Positions 1 through 8,252 of a stretch of 64,000 bases of DNA are shown here, piece after piece (position 1 is the first letter of the stretch; every line of letters begins with the position of its first letter). The notes below the pieces were generated by a model. It worked only from the letters and a program-made list of their open reading frames with translations, was not told the origin of the DNA and did no database searches. Origin of the DNA: Rhodobacteraceae bacterium HTCC2083 (GTDB lineage: Bacteria; Pseudomonadota; Alphaproteobacteria; Rhodobacterales; Rhodobacteraceae); NCBI GenBank assembly GCA_000156115.1, contig DS995276.1:3309274-3373273 (forward strand). The letters run 5' to 3'. The position numbers and the translations under genes are program-made.

Positions 1-45
1 CTTGTGTTACGCTTCAGTCCACGTGGCCTGATCCCAGAAGAATAA
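1..45 (+). CDS. C-terminal end of a probable branched-chain amino acid ABC transporter permease (partial)
   Basis: An open frame enters from the left edge and stops with TAA at 43-45, giving the tail LVLRFSPRGLIPEE. A short tail with an R-[FP]-x-G-L motif is typical of LivH/LivM-type inner-membrane permeases, which import branched-chain amino acids or similar solutes. Only 14 residues are visible, so the family call is inference. A strong stem-loop follows at 80-99. It could be another protein with a similar end; the sequence left of the window would settle it. Confidence 0.4.
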   Translation, partial: LVLRFSPRGLIPEE

Positions 46-79
46 CGCCCGCCTCCATCTTGCTTATAAACTTAATAAT

Positions 80-99
80 GCCGGCCCAAGTGGGCCGGC
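80..99. terminator. Stem-loop between convergent genes
   Basis: GCCGGCCCA (80-88) pairs with TGGGCCGGC (91-99), giving an almost perfect GC-rich hairpin. It lies between the stop of the left-edge permease and the stop of bdhA, which point toward each other. The T-run after it is weak on both strands, so it may be a bidirectional terminator or an mRNA-end stabiliser. Confidence 0.55.
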
Positions 100-120
100 G
101 TTTGCAATTCTAGGCGCCTC

Positions 121-137
121 AATTTTTCTAGAAAATT
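121..137. repeat. AT-rich CTAG-centred palindrome downstream of bdhA
   Basis: AATTTTTCTAGAAAATT is a near-perfect palindrome starting 10 bases past the bdhA stop codon. A similar palindrome with the same TTTTCTAGAAAA core lies at 42065-42084, again just beyond the stop of a minus-strand gene. The A and T tracts flanking a short stem suggest a bidirectional terminator or a recurring intergenic element. Confidence 0.5.
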
Positions 138-146
138 GCGTGTCGA

Positions 147-920
147 TCAGAGGGCGGTCCAGCCACCATCAACAGAAATCGTCGTCCCTGTGATCTGCGC
201 TGCGGCATCAGAGGCAAGGAATACCGCCGTGCCACCCATTTGCTCAACCGTGGCGAATTCTTTGGATGGCTGACGCTTCAGCATCACGTTATTAATTACA
301 TCTTCACGTGACATATCATATTCGCGCATCGTGTCTGGGATCTGCTCTTCCACCAAAGGCGTAAGAACATAGCCTGGACAAATTGCATTTGCGGTGATCG
401 GTTCCCGCGCGGTTTCAAGCGCAACCGACTTGGTCATGCCGACCACACCATGTTTCGCCGCGATATAAGCGGATTTAAACGGTGACGCGGTCAAGCCATG
501 GGCCGAGGCAATATTAATTACCCTGCCCCAACCAGCCTTTCGCATTACCGGTAAAGCGGCAGCCGTCGTGTGAAAGGCCGAGGACATATTAATCGCAATG
601 ATCGCGTCCCATTTTTCCACCGGAAATTCATCAATCGGCGCTACATGCTGGATGCCCGCGTTGTTGATCAGAATATCGCAGACACCGGCCTTCTCGATGA
701 GGGCGCGACATTGATCGCCCTTGGACATATCCGCTTGAATGTAGCGCGCTTCAACCCCGTGGTTTTTTGAGATCTCTGTTGCAATCGCATGATCCTCGTC
801 GCGATTCGTAAATGAATTCAGCACAACGTTCGCACCAGCCTTGGCCATCTCTTGGGCGATTCCCAAACCGATTCCCGAGTTGGACCCAGTGATCACAGCG
901 GTTTTTCCTGTCAGTGTCAT
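147..920 (-). CDS. bdhA: 3-hydroxybutyrate dehydrogenase (short-chain dehydrogenase)
   Basis: The 257-residue protein has the complete short-chain dehydrogenase pattern: the N-terminal nucleotide loop TGSNSGIGLGIA (about residues 11-22), NNAG (about 86-89), a catalytic serine in INIASAHG, and the YxxxK pair in SAYIAAKHG. The C-terminus ITGTTISVDGGWTAL is the usual SDR end. Length and the PITANAICPGYVLTPLVE segment fit D-3-hydroxybutyrate dehydrogenase, which oxidises 3-hydroxybutyrate to acetoacetate with NAD in polyhydroxybutyrate and ketone-body metabolism. It is a cytoplasmic enzyme. The gene stands alone on the minus strand. A strong terminator at 1062-1088 separates it from whatever is transcribed upstream, which may be a regulatory leader. 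A related SDR with another substrate cannot be fully excluded. Confidence 0.88.
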   Translation of the reverse strand: MTLTGKTAVITGSNSGIGLGIAQEMAKAGANVVLNSFTNRDEDHAIATEISKNHGVEARYIQADMSKGDQCRALIEKAGVCDILINNAGIQHVAPIDEFPVEKWDAIIAINMSSAFHTTAAALPVMRKAGWGRVINIASAHGLTASPFKSAYIAAKHGVVGMTKSVALETAREPITANAICPGYVLTPLVEEQIPDTMREYDMSREDVINNVMLKRQPSKEFATVEQMGGTAVFLASDAAAQITGTTISVDGGWTAL

Positions 921-1061
921 TACAGACCTTTCCTTTACAATTTCATACCTCGTGCTTGGGGGATCTCATACCATGCTGCGCCTGCAAAATAAGGGGTGAA
1001 ACCACACTTTTTACGCGCAGAAGCAACAAAGAGAACGGATCACACAGGGATCGATAAGGCG

Positions 1062-1088
1062 AAAAAAAACCCCAGCACGAAGCTGGGG
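1062..1088 (-). terminator. Strong rho-independent terminator on the minus strand, upstream of bdhA
   Basis: CCCCAGC (1070-1076) and GCTGGGG (1082-1088) form a 7-bp GC-rich stem with loop ACGAA. Eight A residues at 1062-1069 become a U-run on the minus strand. This is a textbook intrinsic terminator for minus-strand transcription. No minus-strand protein gene lies directly upstream of it, so it must end a non-coding transcript or attenuate a long bdhA leader. Confidence 0.85.
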
Positions 1089-1195
1089 TTAAGTTATTGA
1101 GGCAGGTTTCATACAGGCAAGAAACCTATCGAGCAGTGAAGTTCTTATAGGCCTTAAGTTGCCGCACTCCAAGTAAAAAGTTTGAAACTTGGCCA
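1062..1195 (-). ncRNA. Candidate small RNA or attenuator leader, family unknown
   Basis: Several inverted repeats are packed directly upstream (minus strand) of the terminator at 1062-1088: CCAAGT/ACTTGG (1169-1174/1187-1192), AGTG/CACT (1135-1138/1165-1168) enclosing CTTA/TAAG (1144-1147/1155-1158), and AGGTTTC/GAAACCT (1104-1110/1121-1127). Reading minus-strand, this would be a roughly 130-nt RNA ending in a U-run. No protein frame covers it. It may be a free-standing small RNA or a terminator-containing leader of bdhA. I do not recognise it as tmRNA, SRP RNA or RNase P RNA. The 5' end is a guess, because no clear promoter is visible. Confidence 0.35.
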
Positions 1196-1250
1196 AACCC
1201 TCGTTACGGTTTTTATCCACAGGGAAAGCATTTAAGGGATTGTTTACCAA

Positions 1251-3071
1251 ATGAGATCAGTGTTTTTCGCGCAGCGGTTGCGTTCAGTCGCTTATATCTT
1301 AACACTATGCACCCTGCCTGCCCAACTTGCGGCAAATCCTGCGCATGGCATAGCTATGTATGGTGATCCCGCCCTGCCACAGGATTTTGTGTCGCTCCCT
1401 TATGCTAACCCAGATGCGCCCAAGGGCGGCAAGATCAGTTTTGGCGAAGTTGGCGGTTTCGATTCGCTTAATCCACACATCCGAAAAGGCTCTGTTCCGT
1501 GGCAGCTCAGATCATTGGCTTATGAAAGTTTAATGGGCAGATCATACGGCGAACCCTTCTCGCTTTATGGACTTTTGGCCGAATCGATTGAAACTGGCCC
1601 GAATCGCGAATGGGTGGAATTTGCGCTACGCGCCGAGGCTAAATTCTCCGACGGATCGCCTGTGACGGTAGAAGATGTAATCTGGTCGTATGAAACGCTC
1701 GGTACGGTTGGTCATCCGCGCTATCGCGGGCTTTGGTCAAAAATCGAAACGATTGAAGCCACCAGTCCTCGCGCCGTGCGGATCACCTTTAATGAAGACA
1801 ACCGCGAGCTCGCACTGATCGCAGGTCTGCGCCCTATCCTGAAGAAAGCACAGTGGGATGGTAAAGACTTTGCCGCCTCCACCTTGGACGATATTCCGAT
1901 TTCGTCCTCGCCGTATGTGATCGCAGAGGTGGATGCGGGTCGCTCCGTTACTTTGCGCCGCAACCCTGATTATTGGGGCAAAGATGTGCCGTTCAGACGC
2001 GGCACGATGAACCTTGATGAAATTAAGATGGAATATTACGGCGACAGCGCGGTTCTCTTTGAGGCCTTCAAAGCCGGAGCGCTGAGCATGCGGCGCGAAA
2101 ACAATGCCGAGAAATGGGAAACTCAGTATAATTTTCCTACGGTGCAAAGTGGCGAAGTGATCAAATCCTCGATCCCACACAAGCGCCCCACAGGTATGAC
2201 CGGATTTGTGATGAATACCCGCAAAGCCCCTTTCGATGATTGGCGGGTACGCGACGCGATGATCCATGCGTTCAACTTTGAATTCATCAACGATACCCTC
2301 ACGGGAGGGCGTCAACCGCGCATCACATCCTATTTTTCCAACTCCGTCTTGGGGCTGCGCGCAGGGTTCGCCAGAGGCAAAGTCGCCGAGCTTCTTGAGC
2401 CTTACAAAGACCAATTACGCCCCGAAGCCATTGAGGGCTACGCACTGCCCGTCTCCGACGGTTCCGCCCGTAATCGCAAGAATATTCGCACAGCAATGAA
2501 GCTACTCACGGGCGCGGGTTATAGTGTTCAGGACGGCAAGATGATCGGCGCGGATGGGAAACAGCTTAGCTTTGAGGTGCTGTTGCGCCAAGGCGGGCAA
2601 GAAAACCAAGCAATCATGGACATCTATATCAACGCGCTTGAGCGTTTGGGCATCGACGCCAAAGTCTCCACCACCGATGATGCGCAATACACAGAACGCA
2701 CCGCGAATTACGATTTCGACATGACCTATTATCGCATTGGTCTGTCGCTTAGCCCCGGCAATGAACAGTATCTCTATTGGGGCAGCGAAGGCGTGGAGAG
2801 CCCAGGTCGGCGCAACTGGATGGGTATGAATGTCCCAGCCGCAGAGACGATGATCGAGCAGATCTTAGGTGCACGCTCACAAGAGGACTTCATCGCTGCC
2901 ACACGCGCATTGGATCGGATTTTGATGTCGGAGCGTTACTTTATCCCGCTCTATCAATGGCCTTTTAGCAATGTCGCTCATGTGAAAGAGCTGAAGTATT
3001 CTGAGACCTTGCCGATCTATGGCGACTGGCTTGGTTTTCTGCCGGAAGTCTGGTGGTGGGAAGAAGGGTAA
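1251..3071 (+). CDS. Periplasmic oligopeptide-type solute-binding protein (family 5, YejA-like)
   Basis: A 606-residue protein with a Sec signal peptide (basic start, then hydrophobic VAYILTLCTLPAQLAA; cleavage near residue 28). The mature part carries the SBP_bac_5 layout: GGKISFGEVGGFDSLNP near the N-terminus, FALRAEAKFSDGSPVTVEDVIWSYE, then a long C-terminal lobe. The start AMYGDPALPQDFVSLPYANPDAPKGG closely resembles YejA-type proteins, which feed peptides or related cationic solutes to an ABC importer. No permease or ATPase genes lie next to it, so it is an orphan here or works with a transporter encoded elsewhere. The ATG at 1251 follows only a weak ribosome-binding site. Substrate is not predictable from sequence. 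Confidence 0.85.
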   Translation: MRSVFFAQRLRSVAYILTLCTLPAQLAANPAHGIAMYGDPALPQDFVSLPYANPDAPKGGKISFGEVGGFDSLNPHIRKGSVPWQLRSLAYESLMGRSYGEPFSLYGLLAESIETGPNREWVEFALRAEAKFSDGSPVTVEDVIWSYETLGTVGHPRYRGLWSKIETIEATSPRAVRITFNEDNRELALIAGLRPILKKAQWDGKDFAASTLDDIPISSSPYVIAEVDAGRSVTLRRNPDYWGKDVPFRRGTMNLDEIKMEYYGDSAVLFEAFKAGALSMRRENNAEKWETQYNFPTVQSGEVIKSSIPHKRPTGMTGFVMNTRKAPFDDWRVRDAMIHAFNFEFINDTLTGGRQPRITSYFSNSVLGLRAGFARGKVAELLEPYKDQLRPEAIEGYALPVSDGSARNRKNIRTAMKLLTGAGYSVQDGKMIGADGKQLSFEVLLRQGGQENQAIMDIYINALERLGIDAKVSTTDDAQYTERTANYDFDMTYYRIGLSLSPGNEQYLYWGSEGVESPGRRNWMGMNVPAAETMIEQILGARSQEDFIAATRALDRILMSERYFIPLYQWPFSNVAHVKELKYSETLPIYGDWLGFLPEVWWWEEG

Positions 3072-3164
3072 TACCGCTCTGCGCTCATAATTATTTTTAC
3101 AAAGTAACGAATAAGAAGGATTTCTTGCGCAAACTGCTCGTGGCGTAACTTAGGAGTGATCTTT

Positions 3165-3455
3165 GTGGCATGGACGAAACTAACCGAGAACTGGTGCGAA
3201 AACTTGCAAGCAATCGCGCGCCGCTTTCCACATGTAAGCGCGCAGATGCTCGATCCTCTCAAGGGTGAACTGATGGAGATCAGTCGCGTCATTGCGCAGA
3301 CACATGATTTGTCCGAACCAGAAGCGCGCGAAGAGTTGGAGAATTTTATCGATCTTCCATCTCTTGCACGCGAAGCTGTGGACTTTCGATCCCATGACGC
3401 AGCAACTATTGCGGCGACTTCGCCGCATAAGGATCTCCATCATCCGCGCTCTTGA
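3165..3455 (+). CDS. Small conserved-looking protein of unknown function
   Basis: A 96-residue acidic soluble protein with no signal peptide or membrane segment. The GTG at 3165 is preferred over GTG 3156 because AGGAG at 3152-3156 then sits eight bases upstream. The pattern W-x-x-L-T-x-x-W near the start, FPHV, then a helical GELMEISRVIAQTHDLSEPEAREELENF, is reminiscent of small CsbD-like stress proteins common in Rhodobacteraceae, but this is a weak resemblance. It is 33 bases upstream of the acyl-CoA ligase on the same strand and may share its transcript. Confidence 0.6.
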   Translation: MAWTKLTENWCENLQAIARRFPHVSAQMLDPLKGELMEISRVIAQTHDLSEPEAREELENFIDLPSLAREAVDFRSHDAATIAATSPHKDLHHPRS

Positions 3456-3488
3456 TAGCCGCCAATCGCTGGGATACCGGTTGGGTCT

Positions 3489-4994
3489 ATGTCTGATGCG
3501 ATCCATCCACCCTGCCCAACACCTTTTAATCTAGCGCAATATGTGTTGGACGCAGGTCGTGCGACACCTGACAAATCTGCGCTGGAAGTACTTGGAAGCG
3601 ATCCGCAGATGTGGAGCTACACGCAGCTAACTAACGCAGTACGCGGTGTTGCAACGGGCTTGCTAAACGCAGGTTTTAAACCTCAAGACATGGTGATGCT
3701 GCGTCTTGGCAATACGCCAGACTTTCCAATCGCTTATCTTGGGATCATCGCCGCAGGCATGGTCGCAGTGCCGACGTCTGCCGTCTTAACCAGTAGCGAA
3801 ATAACCAAGATGGCGGCGCAGATCGCACCCGCTGCCATCCTGCAAGACGTCAAAGTTTCAGCGCCCACGTCAAAGGCTCGCTCCATAACACTCGAAGACC
3901 TTCAAGCGATGTACACGCTGCCACCAGCCCTTTGGCATATGGGCGATCCAGAACGTCCTGCCTATGTCGTGTTCACCTCCGGCACATCCGCAGCTCCGCG
4001 TGCGGTTCAACATGCCCACCGCGCAATCTGGGCGCGTAAAATGATGCATTGCGATTGGTATGATTTACGCGCTGAAGATCGATTGTTGCACGCAGGCGCG
4101 TTCAACTGGACGTTTACGCTTGGCACAGGATTAATGGATCCGTGGAGCGTTGGCGCAACCGCTTTGATCCCTCAGGATGGCACGCAACCAGAGGCACTGC
4201 CTGCTTTGCTCGCACAAAAAAACGCCACGCTTTTCGCTGCTGCACCCGGTATTTTTCGCAAACTTGTGCGCAAGGAAATGCCTGTGATGCCGAAACTGCG
4301 ACATGCGCTGAGTGCGGGTGAGAAAATGGTAGAAACGCTGCACGCTGAGTGGCAGCGCGCCACAGGCTCTCAGGTGTATGAGGCGTTTGGCATGTCTGAA
4401 TGCTCCACCTTTATTTCCTCTAGCCCGACTCGACCTGCCCCCACAAACACTCTTGGTCGCACTCAAAACGGACGGCGGATTGCGGTGATCCGAGATAATG
4501 GCACAGAGGCGGCAACGGGCGACTTGGGCACTATCGCCGTACACCACTCTGATCCAGGTCTCATGCTTGGTTACCTCAATGCACCCGATGAGACCGAAGC
4601 ACGCTTTCAAGGCGATTGGTTTATGACCGGCGATCTAGGACGGTGTGATACAAACGGTGCTATTTCCTATGAGGGACGCAGCGACGATATGTTGAACGCG
4701 GGCGGCTTTCGCGTCTCCCCTTTAGAAATTGAGGCTGCGTTTGCAGAGATCGGCGGCCTCATTCAGTGCGCTGCGATTGAGACAACCGTCAAATCCGGCG
4801 CACAGGCGATTGCACTGTGCTATACGGGCCAAAACACTGTGCACAAAAGCGCGTTTGAGGCTCTGGCCTCCACGCAATTGGCGCGTTACAAACAGCCCAG
4901 AATTTACCACCGCTGCGACTCCCTTCCCAGCAGCGCCAATGGCAAGCTGTTGCGCCGTGTGTTGCGCGCTCAGATTGAGGCTCTTTATGGTTAA
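3489..4994 (+). CDS. AMP-dependent acyl-CoA synthetase/ligase
   Basis: A 501-residue ANL-superfamily enzyme that activates a carboxylic acid as an acyl-adenylate and transfers it to CoA. Motifs in order: P-loop YVVFTSGTSAAPRAVQHAHR (about residues 158-177), YEAFGMSECS (about 297-306), the hinge region GDWFMTGDLGRCDTNG and GRSDDMLNAGGFRVSPLEIE, and the C-terminal catalytic lysine in SSANGKLLRR. The substrate is not evident; benzoate/4-coumarate-type or medium-chain acids are possible. The gene overlaps the following DsbA-family gene by eight bases and forms a run with the FrnE-like and MFS genes (3489-6854), suggesting a shared catabolic or detoxification role. Confidence 0.85.
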   Translation: MSDAIHPPCPTPFNLAQYVLDAGRATPDKSALEVLGSDPQMWSYTQLTNAVRGVATGLLNAGFKPQDMVMLRLGNTPDFPIAYLGIIAAGMVAVPTSAVLTSSEITKMAAQIAPAAILQDVKVSAPTSKARSITLEDLQAMYTLPPALWHMGDPERPAYVVFTSGTSAAPRAVQHAHRAIWARKMMHCDWYDLRAEDRLLHAGAFNWTFTLGTGLMDPWSVGATALIPQDGTQPEALPALLAQKNATLFAAAPGIFRKLVRKEMPVMPKLRHALSAGEKMVETLHAEWQRATGSQVYEAFGMSECSTFISSSPTRPAPTNTLGRTQNGRRIAVIRDNGTEAATGDLGTIAVHHSDPGLMLGYLNAPDETEARFQGDWFMTGDLGRCDTNGAISYEGRSDDMLNAGGFRVSPLEIEAAFAEIGGLIQCAAIETTVKSGAQAIALCYTGQNTVHKSAFEALASTQLARYKQPRIYHRCDSLPSSANGKLLRRVLRAQIEALYG

Positions 4995-5631
4995 GCTCGA
5001 TATTATTTCCGATCCGATTTGCCCGTGGTGCTATATTGGCAAAACTTTGCTGGACCGCGCACTGGAAGCAGAGCCAGAGCATCCCTTTGAGATCGAATGG
5101 CATCCGTTTCAATTGAACCCTGATATGCCGCTCGTGGGCATGGATCGCCGTGCTTACCTTGAGGGCAAGTTTGGTGGCAAAGAGCAAGCTGTGAAGGTCT
5201 ATGGCCAGATTGACCAGCACGCTCGCGATGTCGGTCTGGAGCTTGATCTGGGGGCAATCAAACGCACACCAAACACATTGAACGCGCACCGCCTGATCCA
5301 TTGGGCTGGCATTGAGCAGCGTCAATCCATGGTGATTTCCGCCCTGTTTCGCGCCTATTTCAAAGAAGGTCGCGACATTGGCGACGTGGAAGTGCTGGCC
5401 GATCTCGCAGACACATGCGGGATGGACGCAGCCCTCGTGCAACGTTTGCTTGCTACGGATGAAGACCTTGAGGGCATTCGTGAAAAGGACGCCGGCTTTC
5501 GCAAAATGGGCGTGAATTCGGTGCCCACCTTCATTATCGCAGGTCAGCACGCGGTGCCCGGCGCGCAATCAGTTGAGGTCTGGCGCAACGTGATCACCGA
5601 TATCAAGTCACAGATCGAAGCCGAGGAATGA
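4987..5631 (+). CDS. DsbA-family oxidoreductase, FrnE / 2-hydroxychromene-2-carboxylate isomerase-like
   Basis: The ATG at 4987 lies inside the end of the ligase gene. It gives 214 residues starting MVKLDIISDPICPWCYIG, with the thioredoxin-like CPWC active site at residues 12-15. The family-typical EWHPFQLNPDMP follows, and the cis-proline region reads GVNSVPTFIIAGQ. FrnE-like proteins are cytoplasmic disulfide or glutathione-dependent oxidoreductases; related enzymes isomerise aromatic intermediates. There is no signal peptide, so it is not a periplasmic DsbA. The longer upstream frame is out of register with the family and is rejected. The stop overlaps the MFS start (ATGA), implying translational coupling. 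Confidence 0.85.
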   Translation: MVKLDIISDPICPWCYIGKTLLDRALEAEPEHPFEIEWHPFQLNPDMPLVGMDRRAYLEGKFGGKEQAVKVYGQIDQHARDVGLELDLGAIKRTPNTLNAHRLIHWAGIEQRQSMVISALFRAYFKEGRDIGDVEVLADLADTCGMDAALVQRLLATDEDLEGIREKDAGFRKMGVNSVPTFIIAGQHAVPGAQSVEVWRNVITDIKSQIEAEE

Positions 5632-6854
5632 ACGCACCCGTCGCGATGCGCATGGGCACTGTGGAATTCATTGCCTTCGCGGCGATGCTCTCTGCCACGG
5701 TCGCGTTTTCTATCGATTCCATGCTGCCCGGATTGCCCGAAATCGCCGCAGAGTTAAGCCCCAACGATCCCAACAAAGTGCAACTGGTTCTCACCAGTTT
5801 CGTGTTAGGCATGGGAATTGGCACGTTTTTCGTTGGTCCCCTTTCGGATCGCTATGGGCGACGCTCGGTAATGTTGTTTGGCGCCGTGCTGTATTGCATT
5901 GGTGCCTTCATAGCATGGCGGGCGGCTTCACTGGAAATTTTGCTCGCCTCGCGCATGTTGCAGGGCCTGGGGGCAGCAGGCCCGCGCATTGTATCTATCG
6001 CGGTGATCCGCGATCTCTATTCGGGTCGCGAAATGGCGCGGATCATGTCGTTTGTGATGATGGTTTTCACATTGGTCCCCGCCATCGGCCCGCTGATCGG
6101 CGCGGGTTTGATTTATATCTCCGATTGGCGCGGAATTTTCGTGGCCTTCATGTGTTTTTCGGTGGTTACAATGCTTTGGATGGGCATTCGCCTACCAGAA
6201 ACACTAGCCCCAGAAAACCGCCGAGAGATCAACTTCAAAGCGCTTCTGGCCTCGGTAAAAGAACTGATATCCTACCGCAGAGCGCGCGTTTCGATCATTT
6301 GTCAGTCGATGATGCTTGCGCTTTTGTTCGGAATGTTGTCGACGGTCCATCCGATCTATGACGTCACATTCGGACGCGCGGATAGTTTTCCTTATTGGTT
6401 CGGGGTAATCTCTCTTCTTGCGGGAACAGCGTCGCTATTAAACGCAAACATCGTTGTGCGCTTGGGGATGCGGAACGTTATTACCACCAGTTTTGCCGCG
6501 CAGGTCATCCTTTCTGTGATCATGCTCTTGCTCAGCCTGTGGCCACCCAGCGACCAAACTTATTTTGTACTGTTTATGATCTGGCAAACCTCAGTCTTTT
6601 TTTTGGCTGGCCTCACATTGGGCAATCTCAATGCGCTCGCGATGGAACCGTTGGGACATATAGCAGGTATGGCCGCGTCCTTTATCAGCGGGACTGCCAC
6701 GCTTTTTGGCACGCTCGTGTGCATTCCTGTGGGTTTGATGTTTGCGGGTACGCCCGTGCCCTTAGCCGCAGCAAGCGTTGTGTTTTGCGCCATTGCAACG
6801 CTCATGATGCTCTGGCTGTGCAACTATGAGCGACGCACAGGGCGTGATGATTGA
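5628..6854 (+). CDS. MFS drug-resistance transporter, Bcr/CflA type
   Basis: A 408-residue inner-membrane protein with about 12 hydrophobic segments. MFS motif A is visible as GPLSDRYGRRSVML after the second segment, and motif C-like GPRIVSIAVIRD/GPLIGAG sequence follows. Length and the start MGTVEFIAFAAMLSATVAFSIDSMLPGLPEIAAEL match the Bcr/CflA (DHA1) proton-driven exporters. The ATGA overlap with the upstream FrnE-like gene makes it the third gene of a coupled run. Likely role: export of an aromatic compound, drug or peptide. The substrate cannot be read from the sequence. Confidence 0.85.
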   Translation: MNAPVAMRMGTVEFIAFAAMLSATVAFSIDSMLPGLPEIAAELSPNDPNKVQLVLTSFVLGMGIGTFFVGPLSDRYGRRSVMLFGAVLYCIGAFIAWRAASLEILLASRMLQGLGAAGPRIVSIAVIRDLYSGREMARIMSFVMMVFTLVPAIGPLIGAGLIYISDWRGIFVAFMCFSVVTMLWMGIRLPETLAPENRREINFKALLASVKELISYRRARVSIICQSMMLALLFGMLSTVHPIYDVTFGRADSFPYWFGVISLLAGTASLLNANIVVRLGMRNVITTSFAAQVILSVIMLLLSLWPPSDQTYFVLFMIWQTSVFFLAGLTLGNLNALAMEPLGHIAGMAASFISGTATLFGTLVCIPVGLMFAGTPVPLAAASVVFCAIATLMMLWLCNYERRTGRDD

Positions 6855-6932
6855 AATGTCATTTCCCTGTTAACCTACCTGGGATATGCAGCGCCAAACA
6901 ATCAGCGTATTCCACGTAAGAAGGCAAAGTAC

Positions 6933-8147
6933 ATGAGCAAGATCAAAGTCGCAAATCCGATTGTTGAAATGGACGGCGATGAAATGACCCGTATCATTTG
7001 GGATTTCATCAAGAAGAAGCTGATTGAACCCTATCTCGACATAGATCTGCTGTACTACGATCTGAGCATTCAAGAGCGCGATCGCACTGACGACCAGATC
7101 ACTATTGATGCGGCGGAAAAGACGAAAGAGGTCGGAGTTGCCGTCAAATGTGCGACCATCACACCCGATGAGGCACGTGTAGAAGAGTTCGGTCTGAAAC
7201 AGATGTGGAAATCACCGAACGGCACGATCCGCAACATTTTAGGTGGCGTGATTTTCCGCCAACCGATTATCTGTAAAAACGTGCCGCGCCTTGTGCCCGG
7301 TTGGACGAAGCCTATTGTTGTCGGGCGTCACGCGTTTGGCGATCAGTATAAAGCAACCGATATGAAGTTTCCGGGCGCTGGTACACTAACGATGAAATTC
7401 GTCGGCGAGGACGGTACAGAGGTCGAACACGAGGTCTACAAAGCCAACAGTGCGGGCGTGTTCATGTCGATGTATAACATCGACAAGTCTATCTACGATT
7501 TTGCGCGTGCGTCATTGAATTACGGCTTGAAAATGGGCTGGCCTGTTTATCTGTCTACTAAGAACACTATCCTCAAACAATATGATGGACGTTTCCTAGA
7601 GATCTTCCAAGAGGTGTTTGATGCTGAATTTGCGGGTGCCTACAAAGAGGCGGGCATCTGGTACGAACATCGATTGATTGATGACATGGTTGCCTGCGCG
7701 TTGAAATGGAATGGCGGCTTTGTGTGGGCGTGCAAGAACTACGATGGCGACGTGCAATCCGATATCGTGGCACAAGGCTTCGGCTCTCTCGGGATGATGG
7801 CCTCGCAATTGATGACGCCTGACGGAAAGATTGTCGAAGCGGAAGCAGCACACGGCACGGTCACACGCCACTATCGCCAGCACCAAAAAGGTGAATCCAC
7901 TTCGACCAACTCCATCGCGTCGATTTATGCATGGACCGGTGGCTTGAAGCACCGCGCAAAACTTGATGATAACGCAAAACTATTGGGTTTCGCAGAAACG
8001 CTTGAACAAGTAATTATCGATACCGTGGAAGCGGGCCACATGACCAAAGATCTCGCGCTTTTGGTTGGGCCCGATCAAGGTTGGCTAACGACTATGGGGT
8101 TCTTGGAAAAAATTGATGAGAACCTGAATGCCGCTCTGAACGGATAA
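6933..8147 (+). CDS. icd: Isocitrate dehydrogenase [NADP+]
   Basis: The 404-residue protein begins [23 protein letters not shown] and shows the eukaryote-like homodimeric IDH signatures, such as [43 protein letters not shown] and [22 protein letters not shown]. The enzyme converts isocitrate to 2-oxoglutarate and CO2 with NADP in the citric acid cycle, and so supplies the carbon skeleton for ammonium assimilation. It is a cytoplasmic housekeeping gene transcribed alone, with an upstream gap of 78 bases and a possible terminator downstream. Confidence 0.97.
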   Translation: MSKIKVANPIVEMDGDEMTRIIWDFIKKKLIEPYLDIDLLYYDLSIQERDRTDDQITIDAAEKTKEVGVAVKCATITPDEARVEEFGLKQMWKSPNGTIRNILGGVIFRQPIICKNVPRLVPGWTKPIVVGRHAFGDQYKATDMKFPGAGTLTMKFVGEDGTEVEHEVYKANSAGVFMSMYNIDKSIYDFARASLNYGLKMGWPVYLSTKNTILKQYDGRFLEIFQEVFDAEFAGAYKEAGIWYEHRLIDDMVACALKWNGGFVWACKNYDGDVQSDIVAQGFGSLGMMASQLMTPDGKIVEAEAAHGTVTRHYRQHQKGESTSTNSIASIYAWTGGLKHRAKLDDNAKLLGFAETLEQVIIDTVEAGHMTKDLALLVGPDQGWLTTMGFLEKIDENLNAALNG

Positions 8148-8155
8148 GCACACAA

Positions 8156-8185
8156 TGCGGAGGGCTGCTATTTCTGCACCCCGCA
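8156..8185 (+). terminator. Possible terminator after icd
   Basis: TGCGG (8156-8160) pairs with CCGCA (8181-8185), with further imperfect GGG/CCC pairing inside. The hairpin begins nine bases after the icd stop and is followed by CTTTCTAC. The stem is imperfect and the T-run poor, so confidence is modest. Confidence 0.4.
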
Positions 8186-8252
8186 CTTTCTACGCTTTAA
8201 AAACAATCGCGATTAAAAGCATTGATTACGACGCATTGGGTAACAATCCTTA

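Noticed and set aside
1062..1245. Identification of the minus-strand RNA as 6S RNA
   Set aside because: No conserved central bulge could be recognised from memory; left as family unknown.
1737..2414. Long antisense frame inside the peptide-binding protein gene
   Set aside because: Shadow of the plus-strand gene, which has a signal peptide and family motifs.
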